Of a DNA stretch of 64,000 bases, positions 23,308 through 33,049 are shown in pieces (position 1 is the first letter of the stretch; the number at the start of each line of letters is the position of its first letter). The notes beneath the pieces are model-generated. The model was given only the letters and a program-made list of their open reading frames with translations. It was not told the origin of the DNA and did not search any database. A program made the translations under genes and the position numbers. The stretch lies in contig JAJEKV010000070.1 of NCBI GenBank assembly GCA_021234155.1, forward strand, positions 5,577,923 to 5,641,922, written 5' to 3'. This DNA is from Isoetes taiwanensis. Taxonomy: Eukaryota; Streptophyta; Lycopodiopsida; Isoetales; Isoetaceae.

Positions 23308-23376
23308 CTTTAAATACTCGCCAGATGCAACAGCAGCGACAGCGCCTGTGGATTCGGCCGCAATCGGGCCTTTTCG
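23308..23376 (-). pseudogene. Probable 5' exon of the MULE Ulp1 gene
   Basis: The minus strand reads GPIAAESTGAVAAVASGEYL K and then a donor GTAAGC at 23307. It joins in phase to KKTRLGNCPTADESD at 14252. Without the CACTA and one AAT copy the intron would be about 119 bp, like the other introns of this MULE. An in-frame stop lies upstream before any ATG, so the true start is unresolved; the reading could be 5' untranslated. Confidence 0.45.
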
Positions 23377-23384
23377 GCCGAGCG

Positions 23385-23872
23385 ATGGCGATCCCGGAGG
23401 AGGGGATCACACCCGTCGGATTCGGGTGATCCCGGAGGACGTTTTCATCAGAGAGTTCTATCGGGATCCCGAGGGATGCGGATTTTCCGTCCCCAGTCGT
23501 CACCCCCATGACGGCTATGGTGGTGATCCCGGAGGTCTTGGTAGGCTAGCGATATCGGGTGGCCGAGCATCGCCACGCCATGCATCCCCGGAGGAGGATC
23601 ACACCCGCCGGATTCGGGATCCCGTGAGGAGGCATTCACCATACCGGGATCGGGCGGCTTCGGTATCGCCCCCCGGCTTGGATCCCGGAGCTTCCGGGAA
23701 CACCACCGGACGGGCCCGGATTTGTCGCTGGGCGGACGGCCGTGATTTCTGCGCCCGCCCACGGGTGTCGGCGGGTGAAACGGGGCCTGAACGGATTCCT
23801 CCTCCAGCCCTGGTGGTGTGATAACGGAGGCCGTAGATTTTACCCTCCGGGATCCCCGAAACCAGGGTAGCC
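23385..23872. repeat. Palindromic GATCCCGGAGG cluster 4 and MULE right terminus
   Basis: GC-rich block with about eight GATCCCGGAGG or CCTCCGGGATC motifs, one near-duplicate pair of GGAGGAGGGGATCACACCCG type (23393 and 23590), and the inverted terminus at 23816-23869. It matches cluster 1 in style, giving the MULE symmetrical GC-rich ends. No gene. Confidence 0.75.
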
Positions 23873-23881
23873 CCCTCTGTG

Positions 23882-24543
23882 AGTGTTGCCATAATGTGAT
23901 GCTCGCCTTTCAAGGGATCTTGCGAGTGCTAGTGCGATGTGATATGGTGTTGGTATGGGACGACACTATATTAAACATCAACAGTCTAGTGAAAGCAAGG
24001 ATCCTATGAATGTGTCCCGGTGATATGAGGATCTATCTGTGGGAGTTTTATGCATAGCAATGGCACAGATAAGCGTGACTTATCGGATAAGGACCATCGA
24101 TGTTGGTGAGGTGAACCTCATCACTGGTATGAGATGGTGACGGGTGGAACCAACAGTCTAACAGCCTAGGGTCTTATGTTGCTTGCAGTTTCTCCCTCCC
24201 CTTGGATCCACCAGCGCGGGGGTTCTAGACGACGTACTGTCTAGATATGGCAGGGAGTGTCTGCTTGGCAGATAATATGGTGCGATGGATTCCATATGTG
24301 TGTACTTGCAGTCCGTCAGTCGTTGCTTTTGTGTTGACACTATTAGATAACTGTTATGCATGTTGCTAACACGTGGAAGCTTGTGCAGGCTATTTTATAG
24401 CTGGCGGAGCGTACGTGTGCATTTAGTTATCTTGTGTTGTCGTCTTGTTATCGATATACGTGGCTTTCATGTATATAGCCTCGTGGGAGGCAGTGATGTG
24501 AATATAAATCGAAATTTTGGTACTAAAATTTTGGTTCGTAACA
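23882..24543 (+). mobile_element. Gypsy-type LTR, 3' part
   Basis: Continuation of the LTR that starts at 4778. It ends TTCGTAACA at 24543, the inverted match of the TGTTA start, one base before a primer-binding site. No gene; a short pair of direct phrases near 23930-23950 has no clear meaning. Confidence 0.65.
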
Positions 24544-24544
24544 G

Positions 24545-24557
24545 TGGTATCAGAGCC
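24545..24557 (+). other. Primer-binding site, initiator tRNA-Met type
   Basis: TGGTATCAGAGCC is the standard primer-binding site for plant initiator methionine tRNA in LTR retrotransposons. It starts two bases after the LTR end. Confidence 0.85.
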
Positions 24558-24588
24558 TGAGTTGCTGCTTGGACCTTGAGTAGCTGAG

Positions 24589-25645
24589 ATGGAGCACGGC
24601 GAGACTAGTGCAGGCGCACATACTGTAGCGGGACAGGCGACTCCTATGGAGGAGGAACCTGATGTACGAGGGCTAGTTGCTCGCGTACAGGAAACCCAGA
24701 AGAACCTGGAGACCATGCAGACGAAGTGGGGCGAGGACTTTTGGGTGTGCAGCAGAGCCTCAAGGCTGTATTAGGACTGCTATGAGAACTGTATTGGAGA
24801 CCCTTGCTGGCACGGATGGCCTAGGGAAGTCTGCGGAGAAGGGAAAGTCTCTGGCAGTTGTGGTGGTGGACTCGGATGTACCTGGTACTAGTGTTGCTGT
24901 GGAGCAGTCACTGAAGAGTTCCAGATTGAGCAAGGAGGACATCCGCAGTCTCGAGCGCACGAAGATCCCAGATTGGGATGGGAAAGGCACCGCTGAGGAG
25001 GCGATGGTTTGGATTAACAAGCTTGAGACCTTTTTTGAGGCTACCAATAAAGGTGATAAGGCGCGGCTGTTCATTGCGCAGATGCGGCTGAAATCAGACG
25101 CCTATAGTTGGTGGAATGGTCCTACCGTGAAGAAGGAGGTGAGTACATGGTCCAATTTTAGAAAATACTTTATTGGGGAGTATGCACCTCAGCACGATGC
25201 TCGTGATACGCTTGAGAAGTTGCGGTACTGTAAGCAGACATGCTCTCTTAGTGCTTATATCACTAAGGTACGGAGTTATATCCACAGGGTTGGAGACTTG
25301 TCCGAGGCTCGGCAGGTTGCTTTCTTTCTAGGTGGCCTATCCAGTGTTGCTCTCAAGAAGCAGATAATCGGGTTGAAGCTTGAGGATTTTGAGAGGGCAA
25401 TGATGTTGGCTCGTCAACTTGGGGAAGAGGATGACTCCTTTAAGAAGATGTCCCGAAAGTTCTCAAAGAAGAAAAACAGGTTTTTCAAGAAGAAAAAGTC
25501 TGAGCAGCCTAAGCCTAAGTCTGTAGGTGGAGAGTCCAAGAAGCGTAAGGCGGACTCTAAGTCCGGTGGTCCCAGGGAGGAGACTTTCTGCTATAGGTGT
25601 GGGGAACCTGGGCACATTAGTCGTGAATGCTCTCAGCGGAGGTAG
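24589..25645 (+). pseudogene. Gypsy gag polyprotein (frame-broken)
   Basis: The frame from ATG 24589 starts MEHGETSAGAH and reads to about 24740, then shifts around GTTTTGGGTGTGCAG. The main frame runs about 24780-25645. It has the retrotransposon gag core (IPDWDGKGTAEEAMVWINKL, YSWWNG, ADTLEK-like ARDTLEKLRYCKQTCSLSAY), a lysine-rich linker (KKKNRFFKKKKSEQPKPKS) and one CCHC zinc knuckle, CYRCGEPGHISREC. Gag packages element RNA into particles. No protease, reverse transcriptase or integrase follows, and the element is cut off by about 25.7 kb, so it cannot move by itself. Confidence 0.85.
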
Positions 25646-26226
25646 TTGTACAAAGAAAAGAATAACCCGAGATATCTCTCTGTCCTCTGCGCTGTTTATT
25701 GTGGCTTGACAGACGAAGAATCAAAGATCGTTGCCAATAATAACGAGTACAAACTGAAAATGAGCTTCATGCCAGAATTTTGCGAATGAATAAGTCAATA
25801 CTATCATAAATATATTTCTAGACAAAATGTCATGACAAGCTTAATGAAAAATGATGATCACAATATCTTTAGAATAGAATAATACTTCTTATTCAGTATA
25901 TCCATATATCATATCAATCTACAAACATCATTCATGAATAATGATCCTTGTATTTTTGAACATTTTCTACTGCATTGTTGAATCATTAGACACTTGTGAA
26001 ATAAATAAGATCACTGAATAATATTAGTACCAACCTCGATCTTGATCGCCCCAAATGCTTACCCTATCATACTATTTCCTCTTTATTTATGCTATCAGTT
26101 CCAGCCGTTTAGCCTAACCGAATGCATTCCAATCATATCAGCAGATCCATCCTGCCTCTTCTGTGTTGGACCGATCATCTGCACGATTAATGGCTTCATT
26201 CTATTGGCCCTTGAGTCCTGAAAAAA

Positions 26227-26535
26227 TGTTAACTATATATATCCAGGTCTTTTCTAATGGTTATCCCAATGGTCAGAAAAGCCATTGAAATTTATTTTCG
26301 GAATGGTCTAGACAATTAGCTAACCAAGTTAACCGTATCGGCTGAGTGTCTGCACCATATTGCTTTGTGAGTCATGTCTTCTTCTCAATCTTTCTCAAAC
26401 AGTTCCAGTCAGATATGTGAGCAACCTAGATAAAAAGATTGCCATGCTTTCTCTGTGCAACCTAGATAAAAAGGTTACCATACTATCTCCGCATTATTCA
26501 TTCAACATAGATTATAAGATGAACATACATTAACA
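26227..26535 (-). mobile_element. Copia-type 3' LTR
   Basis: Read on the minus strand, a purine tract CTGAAAGGGGAA (26536-26547) is followed by TGTTAATGTATG at 26535 and the segment ends TATATATAGTTAACA at 26227. TGTTAA and TTAACA are matching inverted tips. The length, 309 bp, is typical of a short Copia LTR. The adjoining RNase H fragment on the same strand supports it. A TATCTAGGTTGC phrase is repeated inside (about 26425 and 26460). Confidence 0.65.
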
Positions 26536-26696
26536 TTCCCCTTTCAGCTTATAATCTGTTAATAATTTTGCATTTTAGCATTCATACTTTCCCTGCTTGT
26601 TCCCCTGAGTACTCTGAGTATGTGATACTGCATTTCAACATTCAAACTTTCACTGCTTATTCCCCTGATTATGTGTTGAACTTTACCATTCCCCTT

Positions 26697-26972
26697 TCAA
26701 CTTACAGTCTTCCTATATCTTTGCAGTTCAACATCCCAGATAGTTTTGAAAAACTTTTGCTTCCTAATGCTTTTGCACATATCAGCTAACCGTTTTTCTA
26801 TGCATATAAACTTGAGCTGAATTTGACCTTTATTCACCATATACCTAATGTAATACATTTCCATCTCAATGTGCTTGGTTCTCTTATGTAAAATTGGATT
26901 CTTCGTCATGGCGATACAACTTTGATTGTCACAAAACAGTACTATTTTCTTGCTATATCTAGAATTATAACA
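26697..26972 (-). pseudogene. Copia RNase H C-terminal fragment
   Basis: The minus strand reads KIVLFCDNQSCIAMTKNPIL, HKRTKHIEMEMYYIRYMVNK and ADMCKSIRKQKF. This is the end of the Ty1/copia RNase H domain, where DNQSAI, NP-HKRTKHIE and LAD-TK are nearly invariant; the Asp of DNQS is a catalytic residue. RNase H removes RNA from the reverse-transcription hybrid. The fragment is open for about 90 codons but cut off at 26974 by an AT-rich repeat, so the rest of the polyprotein is missing. Confidence 0.8.
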
Positions 26973-26973
26973 G

Positions 26974-27092
26974 GGGTTTTTTTTTTATATTTTTATACGA
27001 TTTTTAATATGGTTTTCATGTGATTTCGAGGGCGTATTTCATAAGATGTACTAATTGGTACATCTAGAGTGTGCACTATATTTTAATGCTTA
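26974..27092. repeat. Dispersed AT-rich motif, copy A
   Basis: Sequence GGGGTTTTTTTTTTATATTT then TTATACGATTTTTAATATGG, CATGTGATTTCG, and CATCTAGAGTGTGCAC. The reverse complement of 43100-43210 gives the same series with point changes. It begins exactly where the Copia RNase H frame breaks, which points to an inserted non-autonomous element. Confidence 0.5.
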
Positions 27093-27244
27093 ATTCCACA
27101 TTCTTAATAGTTCTTGCTCCCCCAACCCATCTCATGGCCAAGATTGAGTCTTCTATTTTTTATCTAAGGGTTAAGGGAAAAATGCTAGATATTCTAGTGA
27201 ATTTTTTTTTCTAATGTTTTTGGGTTGCCCATAGGCCTAAGATG

Positions 27245-27565
27245 AAGAAGACCGAGGACGGTCGGCAGTTCATGTTCATGACATTGACATGGTAAACTGG
27301 AAGAATATAATAAGTGAGCCTCGCTACATGAAACCTATATGCGGTCGTTCTAGAATCGGTTGAATATCTGCAACGACCAGCTCCTGGAATTTGCGGCCTG
27401 AGCTGTGGAAGACCGAGGAGTTCATGTTCATGGCATTGAAATGGTAAACTGGAAGAATATAATAAAGAGAGCCTCGTTACATGAAAGCTATTTATGATGT
27501 GCCCTCATTCTAGAATCCGGTTGAATATCTTACCTGCAACGACCAGCAGCTCCTCCGTCAGAATG
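27245..27565 (+). repeat. Two-copy tandem duplication of about 160 bp
   Basis: The block starting GAAGACCGAGGA at 27246 and at about 27408 repeats TTCATGTTCATG, TGGTAAACTGGAAGAATATA and GCAACGACCAGC in order. Copies differ by small indels. No coding frame is conserved between them. Confidence 0.65.
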
Positions 27566-28039
27566 ACAACACAGGAATCGTTGGAAACCGATAGATAGGA
27601 ACGCCCAACATTCAACTTTTTAATTTTAGAAACAGATTTTGGAGTCGCTCTTGCTTAAAAGGAACATCGTACGACACTTAATCCGAGGTGCGAAGCCATA
27701 GCCAAGTCCCGCGGATGACCGAGCATTTCTGAGCGGCAGACGGTTTTTTAGCAAATCATCAAGATATGCTAGGTATATGCCAAAGATATACTTGAATATG
27801 CCCACATACCCATTTTCGGCGCAAATTCCAGCAATATTTATCTTAGCGGTAATTTTGTTCGTCTAACACCACTTGTTTATGAAACCCACAAAGCAATTCG
27901 AGCAAGATCGGGTTCTGGCTGGTTTTCCTTGACTATCTTGCAAGTTTTCTTATGCTATTCTTATAAATGAAGCCCACATCTGCTATTTTTGTTTGGGCTT
28001 TATGTTCTCGCAATTGCTTTTCACGTTGGTTGTTCTTGT

Positions 28040-29286
28040 ATTCCAAGAGATGGATGTTCTGCGGCTCTTTTTGATCTATAACATCATAGAAGGTGATACT
28101 GCTTAACAATATCTCGCAGGCGTTTTAATACCAACCAATGGAGATATTCAAATACAACAATCTTTCAAATGTCAACTTGATTTTGGTGGTGCCAAGCTTA
28201 GGATTCCCTTCCGTGCAATTGCCTTGATAATGGCATGTTAGGACATCACTTTGCTTACACCCTTCTTGCCTGGAGATACGCTTAGCTTATATTGTCGACA
28301 CGTTGTTTCAAAGCATTATTCTAATCTGGTTGGATTGCTATAGCTTCTAAGGTTGATGAAAACAACGTTAAAAGATGGCGGAGTGTCCAAGTTCTGTCAA
28401 TTGTTCATGTGGGAACCCAAAGATTAATTCCGATTCTGATTTGTTTGCCACATATGCCATTCGGATGTAATGATACAGAGGATAATATTTCATCAACATA
28501 TAATGTAACAAAAACACTGCTTGAGTACTACAATGGTGATGTTGATTGGAGGAATTTAACTGTGGGTAAGGACCTTATATATTTTCCAGCACAAGGTACG
28601 ATACAATCCTATACGATTGGGTTCAATGGTGCAAATTTTTGTTTACTGAGCTATCTTCTTAACGAAAATGGGAGCTATCGAGCTTTTAGGTAAACATTCA
28701 GTTAATGTCATCTACAAGCTATTAAAATAACTAATGAACACCATATTCTGTGCAGTGGCAACTTGGGTACGTTGATGATCGCTAGGAACAATATTTTGAT
28801 GTCTTATTTTTTTGTCATGTTCCTTTTGAGTGTTGTTTCTTGTCAGTTTGGTAATGATATCGATGTTTACAGCTACAAGCAAACATAAAAATAAGATTGG
28901 CTTTATAGTCGGAGTGGTTGGAGCATGTTTTGCATCTGTTATAATAGCTATTGGGGCTTTTCTGTCCTGGGGGAAATGTAGGCATCATACTTCTTGTGAC
29001 ACAGAAGTCTTATTAACTGGAAGCATAGCAAATGATCAAGGTTCATGCTTCCTCCTATATAATTTTGTTGGAGTATAGACACAGTTATCTGAATACATCT
29101 ACTCTTACTTACACTATCCCTATTGATTGCAGATTCTAAGGATACTTTATATAAATCAACTAGTGCTTTTGTTGGTGACAAAACTCTCGAGTTTTCCTAT
29201 GAAGAACTTGCCGCGGCCACTGACAATTTTAATATTTCACATGAAATTGGTTTGGGAGGTTATGGTGCAGTGTATTTTGGAGCAGG
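28040..29286 (+). pseudogene. LysM receptor-like kinase (CERK1/LYK-type) pseudogene
   Basis: In successive frames the plus strand gives a CSAALFDL N-terminus, NMEIFKYNNLSNVNLILVG, then SSVNCSCGNPKINSDSDLFA with ISSTYNVTKTLLEYYNGDVD and VGKDLIYFPAQG. These are the CxC-spaced LysM repeats of chitin or Nod-factor receptors. A transmembrane exon (28870-29039) reads IGFIVGVVGACFASVIIAIG, and the next (29133-29286) reads [31 protein letters not shown], the juxtamembrane and glycine-loop start of the kinase. The LysM exon has several frameshifts and stops. The kinase ends after the glycine loop, with no catalytic loop. Dead and truncated. Confidence 0.8.
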
Positions 29287-29439
29287 TTTGTTCTATATCC
29301 TAAGCTATGCTAGTTATTTCTTACTTGCTATATACCATATAATGCATGTGTAGCACATATACTCCTCTCCTCCTTTATCTAAAAGTTTAGCAATTCAGCA
29401 GGCCATAGAGGCCTGTGGCAGGTGTAAGATACGAGATAC

Positions 29440-29917
29440 TAAAGTGTTATGCCCTCATTTGCAGGTTGCCTGGGATTGGGTCAGGGCTCTGTTTCAGGTG
29501 AGATTGAATAGCCAACAATTGCTGCTTCATGTGTATCCTGGTGTTTGGCCGCTCGTACGGCAGCAAGCCTTGCATCTGTGCGTGGCTTGGTTGGTGTGGT
29601 TGATTTGGAAGCGGCGGCGGTTGTGGATCTTTCAGGGGATTCAGCAGCCTGCAGCCTCTCTGATTCCTCGACTCAGGTACAAGCTATTTCAAAGCTTTTT
29701 GGTGTTCCCGGGATTAGTAGAGCGGAAGTTTTCCATTTGGCGGGACTTCTTGGGTGTGGTAGATGGTGATGGTCGGTTTATGCAGTGATGGGGATTCTGA
29801 GTTGTTGTGGAGTGTCGAGGTATCTCTCTCTTTGGGGCAGTTCTCCTTCCTCCTCACTTGCTTTGTAACATTACCATTCTTTTAATATATTGCGACCGCA
29901 GTTCTTCAAAAAAAAAT
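29440..29917 (+). mobile_element. Possible 5'-truncated LINE tail
   Basis: A 480-bp GT-rich segment ends with TTTGTAACATTACCATTCTT, TTAATATATTGCGACCGCAG and a run of nine A. T-rich tails with AATATATTG before the poly-A are typical of plant L1 3' ends. A frame of about 110 codons (29444-29788) and another of 74 have no recognised motif. The insertion would explain the loss of the kinase downstream. The class is inferred from the tail only. Confidence 0.35.
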
Positions 29918-31243
29918 CTGGTTAAGTCCACATGACTTAACAAACCTGCAGAAGAAAGGGGCCATTGTTCCGGGGGCTGGCGTGGCCCGCTAAGGCAAGA
30001 CCGCCTTGGTTGTTACGTACCTCCCAAGCCTTGGGGGCGCTTTTACGATATCTGCGGATCATATCCACGAACAGACAAATTATTTCAGCAAATGCGAGGA
30101 ATAAGATTATGATTTCATGGGCGAAAACAACAAGCAAGAAGACCATTATTTCTTAAAAGCCAAGGACATGCATGCAGATCGACATTAGGGTAAGGGGCTT
30201 CCTACTTGACGGATTTTCCACACTAAGCTTTGCTCTGTAAGGTTGGATTTTTACGGAGCATTTGTGCTTGCAAAATTTCTCAAGACTTTGGGCTTACTAT
30301 GTATGGATTCTTAAAGATCTTTCGCCAGATAAGCGTGTCATGTTTTTTCTTTCTTTTGTGAGCAAGCAATAATCCAAATCTCAATATGTTTGCCGTTCGG
30401 GATTCAAGATTTTTGCGGGCATTTTCCTTTGCAGGCCGTTCTTGCACTTTTTATTTGAGGTAACGGCATGACACAATGCCATTTACGCTTTTATATTTTT
30501 ATTATGTTGTTTACGGGCCATTTTCTTTAAGATCTAGGTATCTAAGCATTGGTGCAAAAAACAACCTTCAAGTTCTGGTGAAGAAATGTTTTTGCATATG
30601 GGTGCTCCATGGATGAGTACATAGAAGAGAGATGGATTGGTATCTTGCTTCCGACCCTCTTCAATTTTATCTTTGATCTTCATTTATATGATATGCTTTC
30701 GTTTCTACCTTTTTAAGTTTTTTAAGTTGTTATTGTTCAACTATCTATTGTATTATTCTTCTTCAATTGCATGTGCGGGGTAAGAGACACGGTTTGAGCT
30801 GCCCTGTCCAAATGGTAGGTTAATTTTTTTTCGGTTTGCACTTTAGAAGAAGAATGGTTTCTTAGAAAGAACTACCATTTCACGTGAGAACATCTCTTCA
30901 AGTTCTTGCACTAAGGAGGGATAGTGAAATGCCAAGAAGCTTCTTAATCACCTTTCGTGATTCGGAGCTTTTATTAACCCTTTTAAAAACGTTGTGGATA
31001 GCCTAGGTCATGGTTCAGAGGCAACGAACTGCATTTCCACCAAATTTCGTCCACTCTTTAGATGGATCTCATATGATGATGACAGCGGTTGCTTGCAAAA
31101 ATGCAGGACTTGCATTTGCAAGTGGGTTTAGATGACAACATAACTAAGCAATCATGAAGGTAATTATTTGTCTTATGCTGCTATTGGTCACAGGAGTGCA
31201 TGATTCGTTTTGGACACATGCTGGTGATGTTGAAAAACTTAAT

Positions 31244-32754
31244 GTTATACTAGAAATGGAGCCCAGCGTTGCTGGGCGTAGCTAAGAACTATAAATGATA
31301 CACTGGAGTTAAATGAACTCGCATTTTTAAGATTGCACAATTAAGAGCATTCAATTGCATTTTCCAATTCCCTCAAAGTTCCCCTAGCTTTTTCCCTTTT
31401 CCCGCTTTTCCTTTCTTTTTTCCCCCCTCTTTTCGTCTCTTCTTTTTCTGTTTTCCCATTTGCCTTTTTTCTTTTTTATTGAAGGCCGATCCATTTACCT
31501 TTTTTCACTATCCCATTTCTTCCATTTTCCGTTTCCCCATTTTGCCCCTTCCCTGTTTTTCCTTTTTTATTTTCCCCTTCCCTTTTCTCATATTTCTGTT
31601 TGCCCTTTACTTTTTTCCCTTTCCCTTTTCTATTTTTAGTTCCCCTCTCAGTTCTATTTTCCCGTGTTACTCTTATTTTTTCTTTTTTTTCCTTTTCCCT
31701 TTGCCCATCCCCGCGCTTCCCTTTTTTCATTCTCCTTTCCCTTTTCCCTTTCTCTTTTCCATTTTTCCATTCCCCGTTTTCCCTTTTTTTTTTTTTTTTT
31801 TTATTTCCCTCTTTTCACCTTCCCTTTTTCCTTTTATCTTTATCCCTTTCTCCCCTTCCCTTCCCTTTCCTTCATTTCCCTTTCCCCTTCTTTTCCCTTT
31901 TCCCGATGGCCTTTTTCCTTTACCTTTTCCTCCTCTCCCAACCCTTTCACTCTTCCTTTTTTTTTTTTTTTATTTCCCCCCATTCTTTTCACCTTCCCTT
32001 TTTCCTTTCCCTTCCCTTCGCTTCCCTTTCCCTTTTCCCGATGGCCCTTTTCCCTTCCCTTTTCCTCCTCTCCCAACCCTTTCTCTCTTTCCTTTTTTTT
32101 TCCTTCCATTTCCCCTCTCCCCTGACCCTTTCTTTTTCTCTTTCCCTTTCCCTTTTCCTTTTCATAAGCCCTTTTTCCCAACCCCTTTCTCCATTTTTTT
32201 TCTCTTCTCCTTTTTTCCTTCCCTTTTCCTTCGGCCCTTTTGTCTTCCCTTTTCCTTTGGCCCTTTTGCCTTCCCTTTTGTCTTCCCGTTTCTCCACTTT
32301 TTTTCTCTTCTCCTTTTTTCCTTCCCTTTTCCCCTTCCTTTTTCCTTCGGCCCATTTGTCTTCCCTTTTTCTTCGGCCTTTTTGCCTTCCCTTTTTCATT
32401 TTCTTCCCTTCCCTTTTTTCCTTCTCCACTTTTTTTTCTTTTCTCCCTTTCCCCTTTTCTTTTTCTATTTTTGCATTTTTTCTTTTTTTATTTTTATATT
32501 TTCCTATTTTCCCTTTTCAATTCTCCTTTTCCTTTTGCCCTTTTCCCCTTTTCTCCATTTTTCCTTTCTTTTCCCTTTTCCCTTTCCCATTTCACCCCTT
32601 GACTGTCGGATTGAGTGAATCGTATTGAACAAACAGTCAAGCTAAAATTTTGTTTGAAGTTGCGCACATGTCATCTTCACTGTTGGTTGATCAAATCCTC
32701 AACCGTTCGATCTAGGTCTCCATGGAAGACACACGCTATATTTTTATAATATAA
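31244..32754 (+). mobile_element. Insertion with hairpin end and polypyrimidine body
   Basis: The segment interrupts an RNA polymerase exon. It starts GTTATACTAGAAATGGAGCC and contains the perfect hairpin GCCCAGCG/TTGCTGGGC (about 31261-31277), then a polypyrimidine tract, and ends in TTTTTATAATATAAAG. A related start in the other orientation is at about 41770-41802 (ATAGTAAGAGTGCCCAGCG on the minus strand). A hairpin near an end with no terminal inverted repeat recalls Helitron-like elements, but the CTRR end was not found. No protein is encoded. Confidence 0.5.
31375..32600 (+). repeat. Polypyrimidine tract of about 1.2 kb
   Basis: Nearly pure C/T on the plus strand, made of TTCCCTTTTCCC-like units with some TTCGGCCCTTTTGTC variants at 32230-32400. 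It produces long artefactual frames rich in Phe and Pro (plus) or Lys, Arg and Glu (minus); neither is a real protein. Mirror-symmetric polypyrimidine runs can form triplex DNA. Confidence 0.9.
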
Positions 32755-33011
32755 AGATTGAGGGAAACGTTTGTGGAGCTTTATAGCCAACCAATACTTG
32801 AAAATGTAAGAATTGGCGTCTATTTTCATGTTCTTCAAATGTGATGCTCTATGATCTTTGCAGTTGCTTGAGAATTTTCAAAAGCGGCTTCCCCACTTAA
32901 GGATTCCACCCGTGCCAATACGAGATGATCTTATTCGAGATGAAGTTTTGAGGTCTCCTTATTTTTTTAATTGACTTTTGACAGAGGCCACAAAGTCAGT
33001 AATTATAAATG

Positions 33012-33045
33012 CAGTCATGTCCTCAATTTTTTCTGGACATGACTG
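33012..33045. repeat. Perfect 11-bp stem hairpin
   Basis: CAGTCATGTCC and GGACATGACTG are exact inverted copies with a 12-nt T-rich loop, about 40 bp after the RNA polymerase stop. Its role is unknown. Confidence 0.5.
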
Positions 33046-33049
33046 TTGA

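Larger units (their letters stand above)
5796..23872 (+). mobile_element. Mutator-like element (MULE) with MURA, a small gene and Ulp1
   Basis: The element has inverted termini: left GGCT then TACCCTAGTTTCGGGGATCC (5811-5830), right in reverse complement GGCTACCCTGGTTTCGGGG. A perfect 9-bp target duplication flanks it. Inside are a MURA transposase pseudogene (plus), a small two-exon gene (minus), a C2H2-Ulp1 gene (minus), and four clusters of GATCCCGGAGG palindromes, two of them next to the ends. An 8.9-kb CACTA-like element sits inside it, so the original MULE was about 9.2 kb. Plant MULEs that have captured an Ulp1-like protease are known (Kaonashi-type, KI-MULE). The left terminus has an extra 11 bp between GGCT and TACCC. 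Confidence 0.75.
30840..32974 (+). pseudogene. Phage-type (T7-like) RNA polymerase C-terminus, RPOT pseudogene
   Basis: Pieces in order: FHVRTSLQVLALRRDS (about 30878-30925), [37 protein letters not shown] (31007-31121), GVHDSFWTHAGDVEKLN (31194-31243), LRETFVELYSQPILEN (about 32757-32810) and LLENFQKRLPHLRIPPVPIR to SPYFFN stop (32864-32974). These match the conserved C-terminus of plant nuclear-encoded organellar RNA polymerases (RPOT), including the HSLDGSH catalytic block and the terminal YFFN. Introns have consensus borders. The run is broken between 31243 and about 32754 by an inserted element, and upstream exons are absent or unreadable. Not functional. Confidence 0.85.

Noticed and set aside
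5811-23869. MULE boundary placed directly at TACCC
   Set aside because: The nine bases outside those points (GGATAGTCT and GCCCCCTCT) do not match, whereas moving the ends out to GGCT gives a perfect 9-bp duplication.
23258-23913. Frames of 83-174 codons on both strands in palindrome cluster 4
   Set aside because: GC-rich repeat sequence keeps several frames open at once; residues such as GDPGGG reflect the repeat.
24760-25285. Minus-strand frames over gag
   Set aside because: Opposite-strand shadow of the gag frame with its zinc knuckle.
31479-32618. 379-codon and 342-codon plus-strand frames and Lys/Arg/Glu-rich minus-strand frames
   Set aside because: All are products of the polypyrimidine tract; composition is limited to what C/T codons allow.
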